Of a DNA stretch of 64,000 nt, positions 47,731 to 57,451 are shown in pieces (within the stretch, counting starts at the first letter, position 1; each line of letters begins with the position of its first letter). Under the pieces are notes generated by a model that did no database searches, had not been told where the DNA came from, and saw only the letters and a list, made by a program, of their open reading frames with translations. The stretch comes from Plesiomonas shigelloides (GTDB lineage: Bacteria; Pseudomonadota; Gammaproteobacteria; Enterobacterales; CAMTGL01). The stretch is from the NCBI RefSeq assembly GCF_900087055.1, contig NZ_LT575468.1, forward strand, positions 1 to 64,000, written 5' to 3'. Position numbers and translations under genes: made by a program.

Positions 47731-48207
47731 ATGTCGCAAGGAAACAAATCCAAAGTCATTTTGCTGGCCATTATTGCCCTGCTGCTGCTGATTCTAATCG
47801 GTGGCGCAGGTTGGGGCTATTGGCACTTTGTGATGAATAAACCGGCGGAAACGGCAAAGCCGGTCGCGGTAGCACCTGCAGCCGTAGTGAAAAAGCCAAT
47901 TTTTATCAATCTGGATCGCTTCGTGATCAGTGTGCAAGGCGAAGACCGCCTGCATTACATGATGCTGGAGCTGTCGCTGATGACCTACAGCAACCAGTTT
48001 GAAACTCAGGCGCAAGAGTTTATGCCACTGGTGCGTAACACCATTGTCACTGAGCTTAGCCACGAAGATTTTGCCAAGCTGACCGCGCCGGATGCGGTAG
48101 CGGCACTGCAAGCGAAATTGTTGACCGCGATCCGCGCCACCATGCAAAACATGACAGGGGAAAGCGCCATCGACAAAGTCCTGATCACCAAGCTGGTGGT
48201 GCAGTAA
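47731..48207 (+). CDS. lafF: Lateral flagellar basal-body-associated protein LafF (FliL)
   Basis: FliL supports stator function near the motor. The 158-residue protein has a single N-terminal membrane helix (about residues 9-31, LLAIIALLLLILIGGAGWGYW) and a periplasmic FliL domain with FINLDRFVISVQGEDRLHYM near 57. It follows lafE by 11 bases. Confidence 0.92.
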   Translation: MSQGNKSKVILLAIIALLLLILIGGAGWGYWHFVMNKPAETAKPVAVAPAAVVKKPIFINLDRFVISVQGEDRLHYMMLELSLMTYSNQFETQAQEFMPLVRNTIVTELSHEDFAKLTAPDAVAALQAKLLTAIRATMQNMTGESAIDKVLITKLVVQ

Positions 48208-48213
48208 CCGACT

Positions 48214-48963
48214 ATGTGCGGAGCGGCGGATAACGCGCAAGGCTTAAATGCCTATCAGACCAGCCAAAAACTGGGGCGACAGGCGCTCGAGCAGCGTCTG
48301 TTGCTACAGCATGCGCCGCTGGTGCGCCGCATTGCCTATCATCTGGCACCACAGGTCAGCGCGGTCCTGGGCCGTGATGATTTAGAGCAGATCGGCATGT
48401 TGGCGCTGTTGGGTGAGATCCGTCGTTACGATCCCGATGGCGATGTGCCGTTGGAAGTGATGGCGAGCCCCCGTATTCGCGGTGCCATGCTGGATGAGCT
48501 GCGTCGCCTCGATTGGCGCTCGCGCGGGGTGCGGCAAAAGAGCCATGAGCTGAAAGACCGCATTCGCAGCCTCAGCCGAGAGCTTGGGCGCAAGCCCACC
48601 CGACAGGAGCTGGCGCGGGCACTGCAAATTAGCGATGAAGAGCTGCACGAGCGTTTGCTGGCCTGTCAGGCGGAGCAAGTCGATAGTCTCGACAGCCTGC
48701 AAGAAGATGGCTTTGAAAGTTTCGGCCTGTATTGGCCGAGCGATGAAGCCCAGTCCGCCCGTTTCAAACGTGATTTATCCTGCGCCCTGCAGCAACTGCC
48801 GGAGCGGGAGCAGACCATCTTGAGCTTGTATTACGAGTACGAGATGAACCTCAAAGAGATAGCTCTGGTGTTGGATCTTACCGAAGCGCGGATCTGCCAG
48901 TTACATAAGAAAGCGCTGAAACAGCTCAACAGACTGTTAGACGGCTGGAACCAGCCGGACTAA
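48214..48963 (+). CDS. lafS: Lateral flagellar sigma-28 factor LafS (FliA)
   Basis: LafS is the alternative sigma factor for late lateral genes such as lafA. The 249-residue protein has sigma region 2 (DDLEQIGMLALLGEIRRYDP near 54, SPRIRGAMLDELRRLDW near 85), region 3 (about 100-145) and region 4 (LPEREQTILSLYYEYEMNLK near 193, then an HTH). FlgM, encoded at 30923-31198, is its likely antagonist. It lies in the lafB operon under a sigma-54 promoter, giving a sigma-54 to sigma-28 cascade. Confidence 0.93.
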   Translation: MCGAADNAQGLNAYQTSQKLGRQALEQRLLLQHAPLVRRIAYHLAPQVSAVLGRDDLEQIGMLALLGEIRRYDPDGDVPLEVMASPRIRGAMLDELRRLDWRSRGVRQKSHELKDRIRSLSRELGRKPTRQELARALQISDEELHERLLACQAEQVDSLDSLQEDGFESFGLYWPSDEAQSARFKRDLSCALQQLPEREQTILSLYYEYEMNLKEIALVLDLTEARICQLHKKALKQLNRLLDGWNQPD

Positions 48964-48973
48964 TGGGGGGTAT

Positions 48974-49828
48974 ATGCAACGGATAATTGGTTTTTTTATT
49001 GTTTTTGGCTGTGTCGTTCTGGGCTATCTGGAAGCGAAAGGTAACCTCGGTGCTTTGTGGCAGCCGGCGGAGCTGATTATCATCGTCGGTGCGGCGATGG
49101 GCGCCATGGTAGTCGCGCATCCGGTCGCGGTACTGAAGGGCATTGGCGGCCAGCTGAAAACCCTGCTGGGCAAAGGCTATACCCAAGATTACTACCGCGC
49201 GATTATCGAGCTGATGTTTGAGCTTTTAGAAACCGTGCGTAAAGACGGCATTAAAAAGCTGGATGAGCACATTGAAAATCCCGACTCCAGTGCGCTGTTC
49301 GCGAAATATCCAAGCATCACCGCCTCGCCGGTATTATTGGCTTTCATCACCGATAACCTGCGTCTGATGGCGATGGGTAAGATGTCGCCACATGACTTGG
49401 AAGCGTTGCTGGAAACCGAAATCCACACCATCCAGAATGATCTGTTGCGCCCTTCTAAAGCCTTAGCCAAGACCGGCGAAGCGATGCCGGGTTTTGGTAT
49501 CGTGGCCGCGGTACTGGGTATCGTGGTTACCATGCAGAACATCGGCGGCAACTTGGCGCTGATCGGGGCCAAAGTGGCGGCCGCGCTGGTGGGAACCTTC
49601 ATCGGGGTATTGCTGAGCTACGGGGTATTTGATCCGCTGTCCGCGGCCATGGGCAACTTGGTGAAAAAAGAAGTCATGGGCCTGAAAATGGTGATGGCAA
49701 TTTTAGTGGCGCAGCAACAAGGTCGTCCGACCCTGCTGGCGCTGGATGCTGGCCGTAAACTGCTGATCAGCGAATACAAACCGAGCTTCTTTGAGATGGA
49801 ACGCTGGCTGACTGCCGAGCAGAACTGA
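48974..49828 (+). CDS. lafT: Lateral stator protein LafT (MotA)
   Basis: LafT is the larger subunit of the ion-driven stator. The 284-residue protein has four membrane spans (about 3-20, 30-50, 172-192, 200-222) and a large cytoplasmic loop with the conserved MotA segment. The central KTGEAMPGFGIVAAVLGIVV (about 170-189) is the MotA family signature. Similarity to the proton-type enteric MotA suggests proton drive, as in other lateral motors; that is inference. lafU follows by two bases. Confidence 0.94.
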   Translation: MQRIIGFFIVFGCVVLGYLEAKGNLGALWQPAELIIIVGAAMGAMVVAHPVAVLKGIGGQLKTLLGKGYTQDYYRAIIELMFELLETVRKDGIKKLDEHIENPDSSALFAKYPSITASPVLLAFITDNLRLMAMGKMSPHDLEALLETEIHTIQNDLLRPSKALAKTGEAMPGFGIVAAVLGIVVTMQNIGGNLALIGAKVAAALVGTFIGVLLSYGVFDPLSAAMGNLVKKEVMGLKMVMAILVAQQQGRPTLLALDAGRKLLISEYKPSFFEMERWLTAEQN

Positions 49829-49830
49829 TT

Positions 49831-51201
49831 ATGGCCAAAGATTCACACCACACCATTATCATCAAGAAAGTCCAACACGACGACCACGATGAAGGACATG
49901 GCGGCGCATGGAAAGTGGCATTTGCTGACTTTGCCATCGCCATGATGGCCTTTTTCATGGTGCTGTGGGTGATGGAAGTTGCCACTAAAGATGAGCGGCA
50001 AAAAGTTCAGCAGTACATGGCGACCTACAGCGTGTTCGACAACATGGATAACGTGTTCGACATCAGTAACAGCCCGTTCCCAGTCGACTTTGCTGGGCAG
50101 GCCTCGCCATTGGAAAACCCGGTCAAATCCGATTTTGATGGTAACGATAAGCTGGGTAATGCGCTGTTCCAAGAAAATAAATCCCAAGGTCAGTACAAAA
50201 ACAAGGATTTGGGTAAGCTGCAAGGTAAGTACCTGAATCAGCAACAAATGGAAGTGCTGGCGGAAGCGTTGAATGCGGTGGCGGTGCGTTTAGATGCTAC
50301 CAATAACGTGATGGTCGAAGTGGTGCCACAGGGTTTGCGTATTTTGATTCAGGATGATAACGAACACTACATGTTCGAGCGCGGTAGCATCCGTATCACT
50401 CCGTTCTTTAAGGGCATTTTGGATCAAATCTCGCCGGTGTTGGGCAGTATTCAAAACCGGATCATGATCAGTGGCCACACCGATAATACCCGTTATCCCA
50501 ACAACGTGGATTACACCAACTGGGATTTGTCGGCGGAGCGTGCGTTAGCCGCGCGGCGAGTGATGACGGCCAATGGCATGAAGCGCGATCAAATTCTGCA
50601 GCTGGTGGCGATGGCCGAGCAGATGCCGGTGAATATTGAAGACCCGATGAGCGGCCAAAACCGTCGCATTGAGATCACGGTACTGACTGAGCAAGCGGCT
50701 GCGCAAATTGCCCAGTTGTTTGGCCGCGCGAATGCCAAACCAATGCCGCCATATATGGCTTCCCCGCCGAATGCGGCGCCGCGGCCTGCGGCTAATGTGC
50801 TAAGCAGTTCTGCTGCCACCGGCGTGCCTGCCGTGATGCCCTCTGCGAATGGTGCAGCGCCAAGCGCGAACCCCGCTCCATCAGCTGTGAGCGCGCCGCA
50901 GCCTGCCACATTACCGCCCGCGGCTAGCCGTGCGCGGTCGGCGGGTAATGCCGGTAACCCTGCCGGTAAGAATAACGCTGGGCTACCGCCACTGCTGACC
51001 GATCAGGCTGGGAATCTGGTGCGTATCGGTATTGATCCAATTTTGCCGGGGATGGCAACCTTAACGCCAGATCACGCCAAGCCAGTCGGACAGCGCAGTG
51101 AGCCTGCCGCGCCACTGAAAGCACTGCCGGTGAAGCCACATGCCGCACCGATAGCGCCAGCGCCAGAAGTGCTGCTGCCGGTGCGTGTTGAACACGGCTG
51201 A
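49831..51201 (+). CDS. lafU: Lateral stator protein LafU (MotB) with long Ala/Pro-rich C-terminal tail
   Basis: LafU anchors the stator to peptidoglycan. The 456-residue protein has one membrane helix with the essential Asp33 (FADFAIAMMAFFMVLWVMEV). An OmpA-like peptidoglycan-binding domain spans about 185-285 (ISGHTDNTRYPNNVDYTNWD; NRRIEIT). From about residue 303 to 456 there is an extra Ala/Pro/Ser-rich tail without recognisable fold. MotB proteins usually end soon after the OmpA domain (about 300-330 residues), so some 130-150 residues are unusual. The extension is intact and in frame. Last gene of the locus, followed by a bidirectional terminator. Confidence 0.93.
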   Translation: MAKDSHHTIIIKKVQHDDHDEGHGGAWKVAFADFAIAMMAFFMVLWVMEVATKDERQKVQQYMATYSVFDNMDNVFDISNSPFPVDFAGQASPLENPVKSDFDGNDKLGNALFQENKSQGQYKNKDLGKLQGKYLNQQQMEVLAEALNAVAVRLDATNNVMVEVVPQGLRILIQDDNEHYMFERGSIRITPFFKGILDQISPVLGSIQNRIMISGHTDNTRYPNNVDYTNWDLSAERALAARRVMTANGMKRDQILQLVAMAEQMPVNIEDPMSGQNRRIEITVLTEQAAAQIAQLFGRANAKPMPPYMASPPNAAPRPAANVLSSSAATGVPAVMPSANGAAPSANPAPSAVSAPQPATLPPAASRARSAGNAGNPAGKNNAGLPPLLTDQAGNLVRIGIDPILPGMATLTPDHAKPVGQRSEPAAPLKALPVKPHAAPIAPAPEVLLPVRVEHG

Positions 51202-51246
51202 GCGTCAAGCATGATTGCTCGGTTGCTGCCGATGGCGCAATCGTAA

Positions 51247-51279
51247 AAAAAAGCCCGCCAGAAGATGGCGGGCTTTTTT
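51247..51279. terminator. Bidirectional terminator between lafU and emrB
   Basis: AAAAAGCCCGCCA and TGGCGGGCTTTTT form a 13-bp stem around a GAAGA loop, with A and T runs on both sides. It serves lafU on the plus strand and the convergent efflux operon on the minus strand. Confidence 0.9.
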
Positions 51280-51331
51280 GTGCATGCGTTTTTAGACCAA
51301 TATCAATATACCGATACCGGTGCGCGTCGTA

Positions 51332-52864
51332 TCAATGCGCCCCGCTATTCCCGCCTGCGGCATTGAACGGCGGCTTGGCAAACCAGATCAGCACTAACAG
51401 ACCGAGGAACATCACCCCACAGATAGTGAAGATGGTGTTGGCCGACAGAATATAGCTTTGCTGAGTGATTTGCTGTGCGAGCATTCCCGCCGCTTGCTGA
51501 CTGTTCATCCCCAACTGATGCATGCTGTCCAGCGCCTGCTGAGCGGCTGGGTTATACGGATTCACATGCTCGGTCAGATACGTCTGGTTCACCGCTTCCC
51601 CGTTATCCCACAAGGTGGTGGTAATCGAGGTGCCAATTGAGCCGGCCAGAGTACGCATAAAGTTCGACAAGCTGGTGGCGTTGGCGAGCTGACTTGGCGG
51701 TAGGCCCGACAAGGTAATGGTGGTCAGCGGCATAAAGAAGCAGGCCACGGCCAACCCTTGCACAAACTGCGGCCAGACAATCCACTCGAAACTGATCTCC
51801 GGCGAGAACAGCGTGGCACGCCACAAGAAGCAGCCAGCATAGACCAGAAAACTGATGCTGACCAAAATCCGCATGTCTATCTTGTGCGCATAGCGACCAA
51901 TGATCGGCGACAGCAGGAGCGGGATAAAACCTACCGGCGCAGAGGCCCAGCCGGCCCACGAGGCGGTATAGCCCAAGTTGGTCTGCATCAGCAGCGGCAA
52001 CAGCACGATCACACCGAAATAGATCATGTAACCCAAACTGGTACAGATCACCGCGATGGTGAAGTTGCGATAACCAAACAAGGATAAATCAATCACCGGA
52101 TTGTCATCGGTTAACTCCCAGACAATAAAGAACGTCAGCGACACCACCGCCAGTACTGCTAAGATCACGATCTCGTTGGAGTTAAACCAGCCGAGCTCGC
52201 GCCCTTGGTCCAGCATAATCTGCAAACTGCCGACCCCGAGCACCATTAAGCCCAGCCCGATGGTATCCATCGGCTTGTACTCTTTTTGCGTCTCGCGCCC
52301 TTCCAGTACCCGCGTGGTGAGCAGCACCACAAAGATCCCGACCGGTACGTTGATAAAGAAGATCCACGCCCAGTGGAAGTTATCACTGATGTAGCCACCT
52401 AGCACCGGCCCACAAATCGGCGCCACGATCACCGTCATTGACCATAGCGAGAGCGCAATGGCGCGTTTGGCCGGCGGGTAGTTGGCTAGCAGCAAACTTT
52501 GCGATAGTGGGATCATCGGCCCCGAGACCAGACCTTGCATCACGCGAAAGAAAATCAGCATTTCCAGCGATGAGGAGATCCCGCACAGCCAAGAAAACAG
52601 CGTGAACAGCACGGTCGACCACAAAAACAGCTTCACCTCGCCAAAGCGCTTGGCGAACCAGCCGGTCAGCGGTAATGAGATGGCGTTGGCCACCCCGAAC
52701 GAGGTGATCACCCACGTACCCTGCGTGGTGGACGCTCCCAGACTGCCCGAGATGGTCGGAATGGCCACGTTGGCAATCGAGGAGTCCAATACTTGCATAA
52801 AGGTGGCCATTGATAGGGCGAGAGTGGCCCAGACCAATGACTTTCCTTCTAACGGCGCATTCAT
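51332..52864 (-). CDS. emrB: EmrB-type multidrug efflux MFS transporter (DHA2)
   Basis: The 510-residue protein with about 14 membrane spans belongs to the DHA2 drug/proton antiporters. Recognisable are SGSLGASTTQGTWVITSFGV near residue 38, FAKRFGEVKLF near 68 (motif A), and GPVLGGYISDNFHWAWIFFI near 155 (motif C, antiporter). It works in the inner membrane with the EmrA-like adaptor encoded 11 bases upstream, and needs an outer-membrane channel (TolC) not encoded here. Close to E. coli EmrB in length (512). Confidence 0.88.
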   Translation of the reverse strand: MNAPLEGKSLVWATLALSMATFMQVLDSSIANVAIPTISGSLGASTTQGTWVITSFGVANAISLPLTGWFAKRFGEVKLFLWSTVLFTLFSWLCGISSSLEMLIFFRVMQGLVSGPMIPLSQSLLLANYPPAKRAIALSLWSMTVIVAPICGPVLGGYISDNFHWAWIFFINVPVGIFVVLLTTRVLEGRETQKEYKPMDTIGLGLMVLGVGSLQIMLDQGRELGWFNSNEIVILAVLAVVSLTFFIVWELTDDNPVIDLSLFGYRNFTIAVICTSLGYMIYFGVIVLLPLLMQTNLGYTASWAGWASAPVGFIPLLLSPIIGRYAHKIDMRILVSISFLVYAGCFLWRATLFSPEISFEWIVWPQFVQGLAVACFFMPLTTITLSGLPPSQLANATSLSNFMRTLAGSIGTSITTTLWDNGEAVNQTYLTEHVNPYNPAAQQALDSMHQLGMNSQQAAGMLAQQITQQSYILSANTIFTICGVMFLGLLVLIWFAKPPFNAAGGNSGAH

Positions 52865-52875
52865 ATTCGCCGTCC

Positions 52876-54021
52876 TCAGCCCTGATTTTGCTGCAAGATA
52901 GTGGCAATACGCTGCTCAATCGGCGCCATATCTACTTGCAGTGCATCGGTGGACGAGTGCGCGTCTTGCTTGATGGAGGTTGCCAGCTCATTGCCATCGC
53001 GATCCAGCGTATTGACGGTCACGGTCATCGACAACCCAATTCGCAGTGGATGCTGATCCAGCTCTTTTGGCTCTAAGCGAATACGTACTGGCAGGCGTTG
53101 CACCACTTTGATCCAGTTACCGGTGGCATTTTGTGGTGGCAGCAGCGAGAACGCTGAACCGGTACCGGCTGACAACCCTTCCACTGTGCCGTGATACACC
53201 ACATCATCACCGTAGAAATCAGACACCAGTGTCACCGGCTGACCGATGCGCATGTTCTGCAACTGGGTTTCTTTGAAGTTGGCATCCACCCAGACGCTGT
53301 GCAGCGGGATCACGGCCATCAGCGGCGTCCCCGGCGTGACATAGCTACCCAGTTGTACTGAGCGCTTGGCGACATAGCCGTTACTTGGGCTGACCAAGGT
53401 GGTGCGCTGTAAATTGATCCACGCCTGTTTGACCACTTGCATGGCGTGTTGCACGGCCGGTTGCTGGGCCAGTGGCGTATTGAGTACCAAGGCTTGGGTG
53501 GCCAGCAGTTGCTGCTGAGTGGCGCTTAATTCAGCTTGCGCTTGTTTTACGCTGTCTTGGGCATGTTGCAGCTCTTGTTGCGAGATAGCATCACTGCGGC
53601 CCAAGGCGCTAAAACGGGTCAAATCGGACATCGCTTGCGACAACGCCACTTGGCGCGCTTGCACATTGGCCTGTAATTGGCCGACATCCACCATCAACTT
53701 GTGGGTGTTACGCACGGTTTCTGCCAGTTGCGTTTCGGCTTGCTCCAGCGCCAGTTGGCTGTCGGTGGCGTCCAGTTTTACTAGTGGTTGACCGGCAATC
53801 ACCTTGTCGGTGTTATCGGCCATGATGGCGGTAACACTGCCGGTAACGCGTGGGTTAATCGGCACGATATCGCCGGTCACATAGGCATCATCGGTGTTTT
53901 GGTAGTGGCGCAGATCCAGATACCAGTACGCCCCGTAGGCGACACCCGCGGCCAGAAATAGGGTGGTTAAGCCGAGCAGCGCTCGTTTGCGTACCTGATT
54001 TTTTGCGCTTGGCGCGGTCAT
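52876..54021 (-). CDS. emrA: EmrA-type membrane fusion protein of drug efflux
   Basis: The 381-residue HlyD-family adaptor has an N-terminal membrane helix (about 14-32). The lipoyl-like beta parts are split by a long coiled-coil hairpin (about 85-195). Conserved stretches include YQNTDDAYVTGDIVPINPRV near 40 and NGYVAKRSVQLGSYVTPGTP near 219. It bridges the inner-membrane pump EmrB to an outer-membrane channel. A MarR regulator gene lies 57 bases upstream on the same strand. Confidence 0.88.
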   Translation of the reverse strand: MTAPSAKNQVRKRALLGLTTLFLAAGVAYGAYWYLDLRHYQNTDDAYVTGDIVPINPRVTGSVTAIMADNTDKVIAGQPLVKLDATDSQLALEQAETQLAETVRNTHKLMVDVGQLQANVQARQVALSQAMSDLTRFSALGRSDAISQQELQHAQDSVKQAQAELSATQQQLLATQALVLNTPLAQQPAVQHAMQVVKQAWINLQRTTLVSPSNGYVAKRSVQLGSYVTPGTPLMAVIPLHSVWVDANFKETQLQNMRIGQPVTLVSDFYGDDVVYHGTVEGLSAGTGSAFSLLPPQNATGNWIKVVQRLPVRIRLEPKELDQHPLRIGLSMTVTVNTLDRDGNELATSIKQDAHSSTDALQVDMAPIEQRIATILQQNQG

Positions 54022-54078
54022 GAAAACTCTTCCTTTGCACGGTAATAGGGGATAGCGCTAAGTAGCAACATTCGTCAC

Positions 54079-54567
54079 TTAGCGCTGCTGCAGCAACTTG
54101 TGCAGCAGGTATTCAAACTGTTGTTTTTCTTCGCTGGAAAACGGAGCCCACAGGTTACGCAGGCGCTGGCGTTGTTCTGGCAGCAAACTCTGCATAAAGG
54201 CCAGTCCCGTTTCATTTAAGGTTAGTTGAAAGCAGCGGCGGTCGCCGTCTAGCAATTCACGGCTGATCCAACCGCGCGCCACCAGTTCATCGGCAATTCG
54301 TGTGGCACTGGTGCGTGAGGTATTCAGTAGGTCGCTAAGCTCAGAGGGCTGCAACGAGTAATGCTCGCTGGTGTACAGCAACACCAGTGCGGTAAATAGG
54401 GTGTCGTTCAACTGATAGCGTTTCAGGGCCTCATTGTGCCGGCATAAGAGTTGATTGGTGGTGTGTTGCAGCAAGCGGCTCAGCACGATTTCCTGACGCG
54501 CGTCAGATTCGTTTAGCTGGCGGGCACGCTCGAGCAGGGTTTCAATCGGAAGTTTGGGTTTCGGCAT
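54079..54567 (-). CDS. MarR-family regulator of the emr-like efflux operon
   Basis: The 162-residue winged-helix protein has the MarR DNA-binding core LQPSELSDLLNTSRTSATRI (about 75-94) followed by the wing LLDGDRRCFQLTLNETG near 109. Its place ahead of emrA-emrB matches emrR (mprA) in E. coli, so it is likely an autorepressor released by drug-like ligands. It resembles EmrR in size (176) but I cannot tell true orthology from other MarR proteins. The kup gene is divergent. Confidence 0.82.
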   Translation of the reverse strand: MPKPKLPIETLLERARQLNESDARQEIVLSRLLQHTTNQLLCRHNEALKRYQLNDTLFTALVLLYTSEHYSLQPSELSDLLNTSRTSATRIADELVARGWISRELLDGDRRCFQLTLNETGLAFMQSLLPEQRQRLRNLWAPFSSEEKQQFEYLLHKLLQQR

Positions 54568-54576
54568 GATAGGCTG

Positions 54577-54663
54577 TTAATCTAACGCAAAGTAAATTAA
54601 TCGGACAAAAGATACTTCTCGCAAAAATAGTAACGGCTGAAACTATCATTGGCAAACTGCCAA
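54577..54663. promoter_or_regulatory. Inverted repeats between marR and kup, candidate operators
   Basis: Three inverted repeats lie in the 224-base divergent region: TTAAT...ATTAA (54577-54600), ATAGT-N10-ACTAT (54627-54646) and the perfect TTGGCA-AAC-TGCCAA (54649-54663). Binding of the MarR protein to one of these is likely from the family's habits but not shown. The region must also hold the kup promoter. Confidence 0.4.
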
Positions 54664-54791
54664 CGGGCCGTTTTCACGATAAATACGTAACAAATTGATA
54701 AAATATGTGGATGAGTACCCGGTCTGCACAGGGTCTCCTGCGCGGCATGGTAGGCTGACAACTGCCCTGCTGCCCGTCATTGGATTGTGAT

Positions 54792-56660
54792 ATGCAAAGT
54801 GAACATAAGCGAAATATTCCGGCGCTGACTTTGGCTGCCATTGGTGTGGTGTACGGTGATATCGGCACCAGCCCGTTATATACCTTGCGCGAGTGTATTC
54901 TGGCCGCCTCTTCGTTAGGGGTGACGCAAAGCGTCATTTTCGGTTTCCTGTCCACCCTGTTTTGGGTGTTGATGTTGGTCGTTTCTATCAAGTATGTCTG
55001 CTTTGTGATGCGGGCAGATAACGCCGGCGAAGGCGGGATCTTAACCTTGATGTCCTTGGCGGGACGGCGAACTCAGCCACATACCACCGCGATCTTGTTG
55101 GTGATTGGCCTCATTGGTGCCGGCTTTTTCTACGGCGATGGCATGATCACCCCCGCCATTTCCGTATTGTCCGCCATGGAAGGTCTGGAGCTGATCACGC
55201 CGGTGTTAGACCCGTATATTGTGCCATTGGCGATGGTGGTGCTGACTGGTTTGTTCGTGATCCAAAAGCACGGCACCGGGATGGTGGGCAAGCTGTTTGG
55301 GCCGGTGATGCTACTGTGGTTTGTGCTGCTGGCGGTGCTGGGTATTCACGGCATTATTCAGCATCCGGCGGTGTTGCAAGCGCTTGACCCGCGCTGGGCG
55401 ATCGACTTTTTCTGGCAGCATAAGCTGATTGGTTTTCTGGCCTTAGGCTCGGTGGTGCTGGCAGTGACCGGTGCTGAGGCGTTGTATGCCGACATGGGCC
55501 ACTTTGGTACTAAACCGATCCGGCTAGCTTGGTTCATTTTGGTGTTCCCCGCGCTGATCCTGAACTACTTTGGCCAAGGGGCACTGCTGCTGAGTAATCC
55601 TGCCGCCGTGCGTAACCCGTTTTTCCTGTTAGCCCCAGATTGGGCGCTGTTACCGATGGTGATCTTAGCCACGCTAGCCACCGTGATCGCCTCACAGGCC
55701 GTGATTTCGGGGGCCTTTTCCCTGACGCGCCAAGCGGTACGGTTGGGCTATCTGCCACCGATGACCATTTTGCACACCTCGGAAGAGGAAGCGGGGCAGA
55801 TTTATGTGCCGTTGGTGAACTGGCTGCTGTTTATTGCGGTGGCGCTGGTGGTGGTGACCTTCAAACATTCCAGCAATCTGGCCTCGGCCTACGGCATTGT
55901 GGTGACCGGTACCATGGTGTTGACCTCGATTTTGCTGGCGGTGGTGGCGTGGCATAACTGGCGTTGGCCACTGCCGGTGGTGATCGTCATGCTGCTGGTG
56001 ATGTTGAGTATCGATCTGCCGCTGTTTGGCTCCAACCTGATGAAACTGGAGTCCGGTGGTTGGTTCCCGGTACTGATTGGCTGCATCATGGTCGCGATCA
56101 TGATGACGTGGAAGAGCGAGCGTTTTCATTTGGTGCGCCGGATGACCGAGAACAACGGCTCGCTGGAAACCATGATCAACGCACTGGAGAAAAATCCGCC
56201 GACTCGTGTACCGGGTACCGCGATTTTCTTGTCACGTGCCCCGAATGCGGTGCCGTATGCCTTGCTGCATAACCTCAAACACAATAAGGTGCTGCATGAG
56301 CGGGTGGTGCTGATGACCATCCGCACTGAAGATGTGCCCTATGTGGCGGCCGATCAGCATATTGGTATCGAAGAGCTGTCGCCGAGCTTTATCCGCGTGA
56401 TTGCCACTTATGGCTTTAAAGAGACGCCAGATGTGGAAGAGGTGTTCCGCCGCTGCTGCATGAAAGGCATGATGTTCAGCTTGATGGATACTTCGTTCTT
56501 CTTATCGCGTGAAACGTTGGTGATGCGCCATCGCTCCTTGTGGGGACGGGTGCGCGGCCTGTTATTTATGTGGTTGAGTAAAAATGCGCTGCGCTCCACG
56601 GACTTTTTCCATATCCCGCCGAATCGGGTGGTGGAGTTGGGGGCGCAGGTCGAAATATAA
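54792..56660 (+). CDS. kup: Low-affinity potassium transporter Kup
   Basis: Kup (TrkD) imports potassium with protons across the inner membrane. The 622-residue protein has the same length as E. coli Kup, with about 12 membrane spans and a C-terminal cytoplasmic domain (about 450-622). Signatures include [20 protein letters not shown] near residue 14 and [20 protein letters not shown] near 73. I use ATG 54792; an in-frame TTG at 54780 adds four residues without family support. kup lies upstream of the rbs operon as in E. coli, here with one extra gene between. Confidence 0.95.
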   Translation: MQSEHKRNIPALTLAAIGVVYGDIGTSPLYTLRECILAASSLGVTQSVIFGFLSTLFWVLMLVVSIKYVCFVMRADNAGEGGILTLMSLAGRRTQPHTTAILLVIGLIGAGFFYGDGMITPAISVLSAMEGLELITPVLDPYIVPLAMVVLTGLFVIQKHGTGMVGKLFGPVMLLWFVLLAVLGIHGIIQHPAVLQALDPRWAIDFFWQHKLIGFLALGSVVLAVTGAEALYADMGHFGTKPIRLAWFILVFPALILNYFGQGALLLSNPAAVRNPFFLLAPDWALLPMVILATLATVIASQAVISGAFSLTRQAVRLGYLPPMTILHTSEEEAGQIYVPLVNWLLFIAVALVVVTFKHSSNLASAYGIVVTGTMVLTSILLAVVAWHNWRWPLPVVIVMLLVMLSIDLPLFGSNLMKLESGGWFPVLIGCIMVAIMMTWKSERFHLVRRMTENNGSLETMINALEKNPPTRVPGTAIFLSRAPNAVPYALLHNLKHNKVLHERVVLMTIRTEDVPYVAADQHIGIEELSPSFIRVIATYGFKETPDVEEVFRRCCMKGMMFSLMDTSFFLSRETLVMRHRSLWGRVRGLLFMWLSKNALRSTDFFHIPPNRVVELGAQVEI

Positions 56661-56707
56661 TACCGGTTCCAGCAGACAGGATCGGACGTGCGGTGAGGTG
56701 AGAGAAA

Positions 56708-57451
56708 GTGATTTGGTTGGCAGGCGATCCTCACGGCTCACTGGACTATTTGCTGCCGCTGCTGCATAGCGGGCGGCCAGATGCGCTGATTATTTTAGGC
56801 GATCTGGCGTTGCATTCGTCAGCCCAGCTGCAAGCATTGGAAGAGCTGACCCAAGTCTGGTTCATTCCCGGTAACCACGACAGCTTGTCGGTGGCGGCCT
56901 ATGAAGCACTGTTCAGCGGCCCGTTTCGTGGCCGCAACTTGCATGGGCGCGTCACGGAAGTGGCCGGAGTGCGTGTGGCTGGATTAGGCGGGGTATTTCG
57001 CGGCCAGATCTGGATGCCGCCGTATAAACCGATGTTCTTCGATCCGATCCACTATTGTCAGCATTTGGAACAAAGTCAGCTGTGGCACGGCGGTTTACCG
57101 CTGCGCCACCGTACCACCCTGTTTCCCTCCGATCTGGAAGGCTTAAGCCAACAACAAGCCGATATTCTGGTGACGCACGAAGCGCCGCAGCCCCATGCCC
57201 GTGGCTTTGCGGTGCTCAACGATGTGGCCCGTGCGCTCGGGGTGCGCTGCCTGTTCCATGGCCATCACCATGTCAATCGTCACTATGGTGATTGTGGCGG
57301 CTTTCAGGCGATTGGCGTCGGTTATCGCGCTGTGTGCGATCTGCAGGGCAACTGGATTTGTCCGGGTGAGGAAGTGGCTCCGCATCATCAAGGTGGCCGT
57401 GGTCACTATTCCTCTTATCACCAAGGCAATGGCGGCTCACGCCAGCGTTAA
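56708..57451 (+). CDS. Calcineurin-like metallophosphoesterase, function unknown
   Basis: The 247-residue protein starts at GTG 56708. It carries the full set of metal ligands of the metallophosphoesterase fold: D7 and H9 in AGDPHG, D32 in LGDLA, N56-H57 in GNHD, H157 in THEAP, and HGHHH at 184-188. There is no signal peptide. The last 25 residues are rich in Gly, His and Ser. It sits 47 bases after kup and 300 bases before rbsD, all on the plus strand, so it may be transcribed with kup. The substrate is not predictable; cyclic nucleotides, dinucleotides or phosphoproteins are all possible. Confidence 0.8.
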   Translation: MIWLAGDPHGSLDYLLPLLHSGRPDALIILGDLALHSSAQLQALEELTQVWFIPGNHDSLSVAAYEALFSGPFRGRNLHGRVTEVAGVRVAGLGGVFRGQIWMPPYKPMFFDPIHYCQHLEQSQLWHGGLPLRHRTTLFPSDLEGLSQQQADILVTHEAPQPHARGFAVLNDVARALGVRCLFHGHHHVNRHYGDCGGFQAIGVGYRAVCDLQGNWICPGEEVAPHHQGGRGHYSSYHQGNGGSRQR

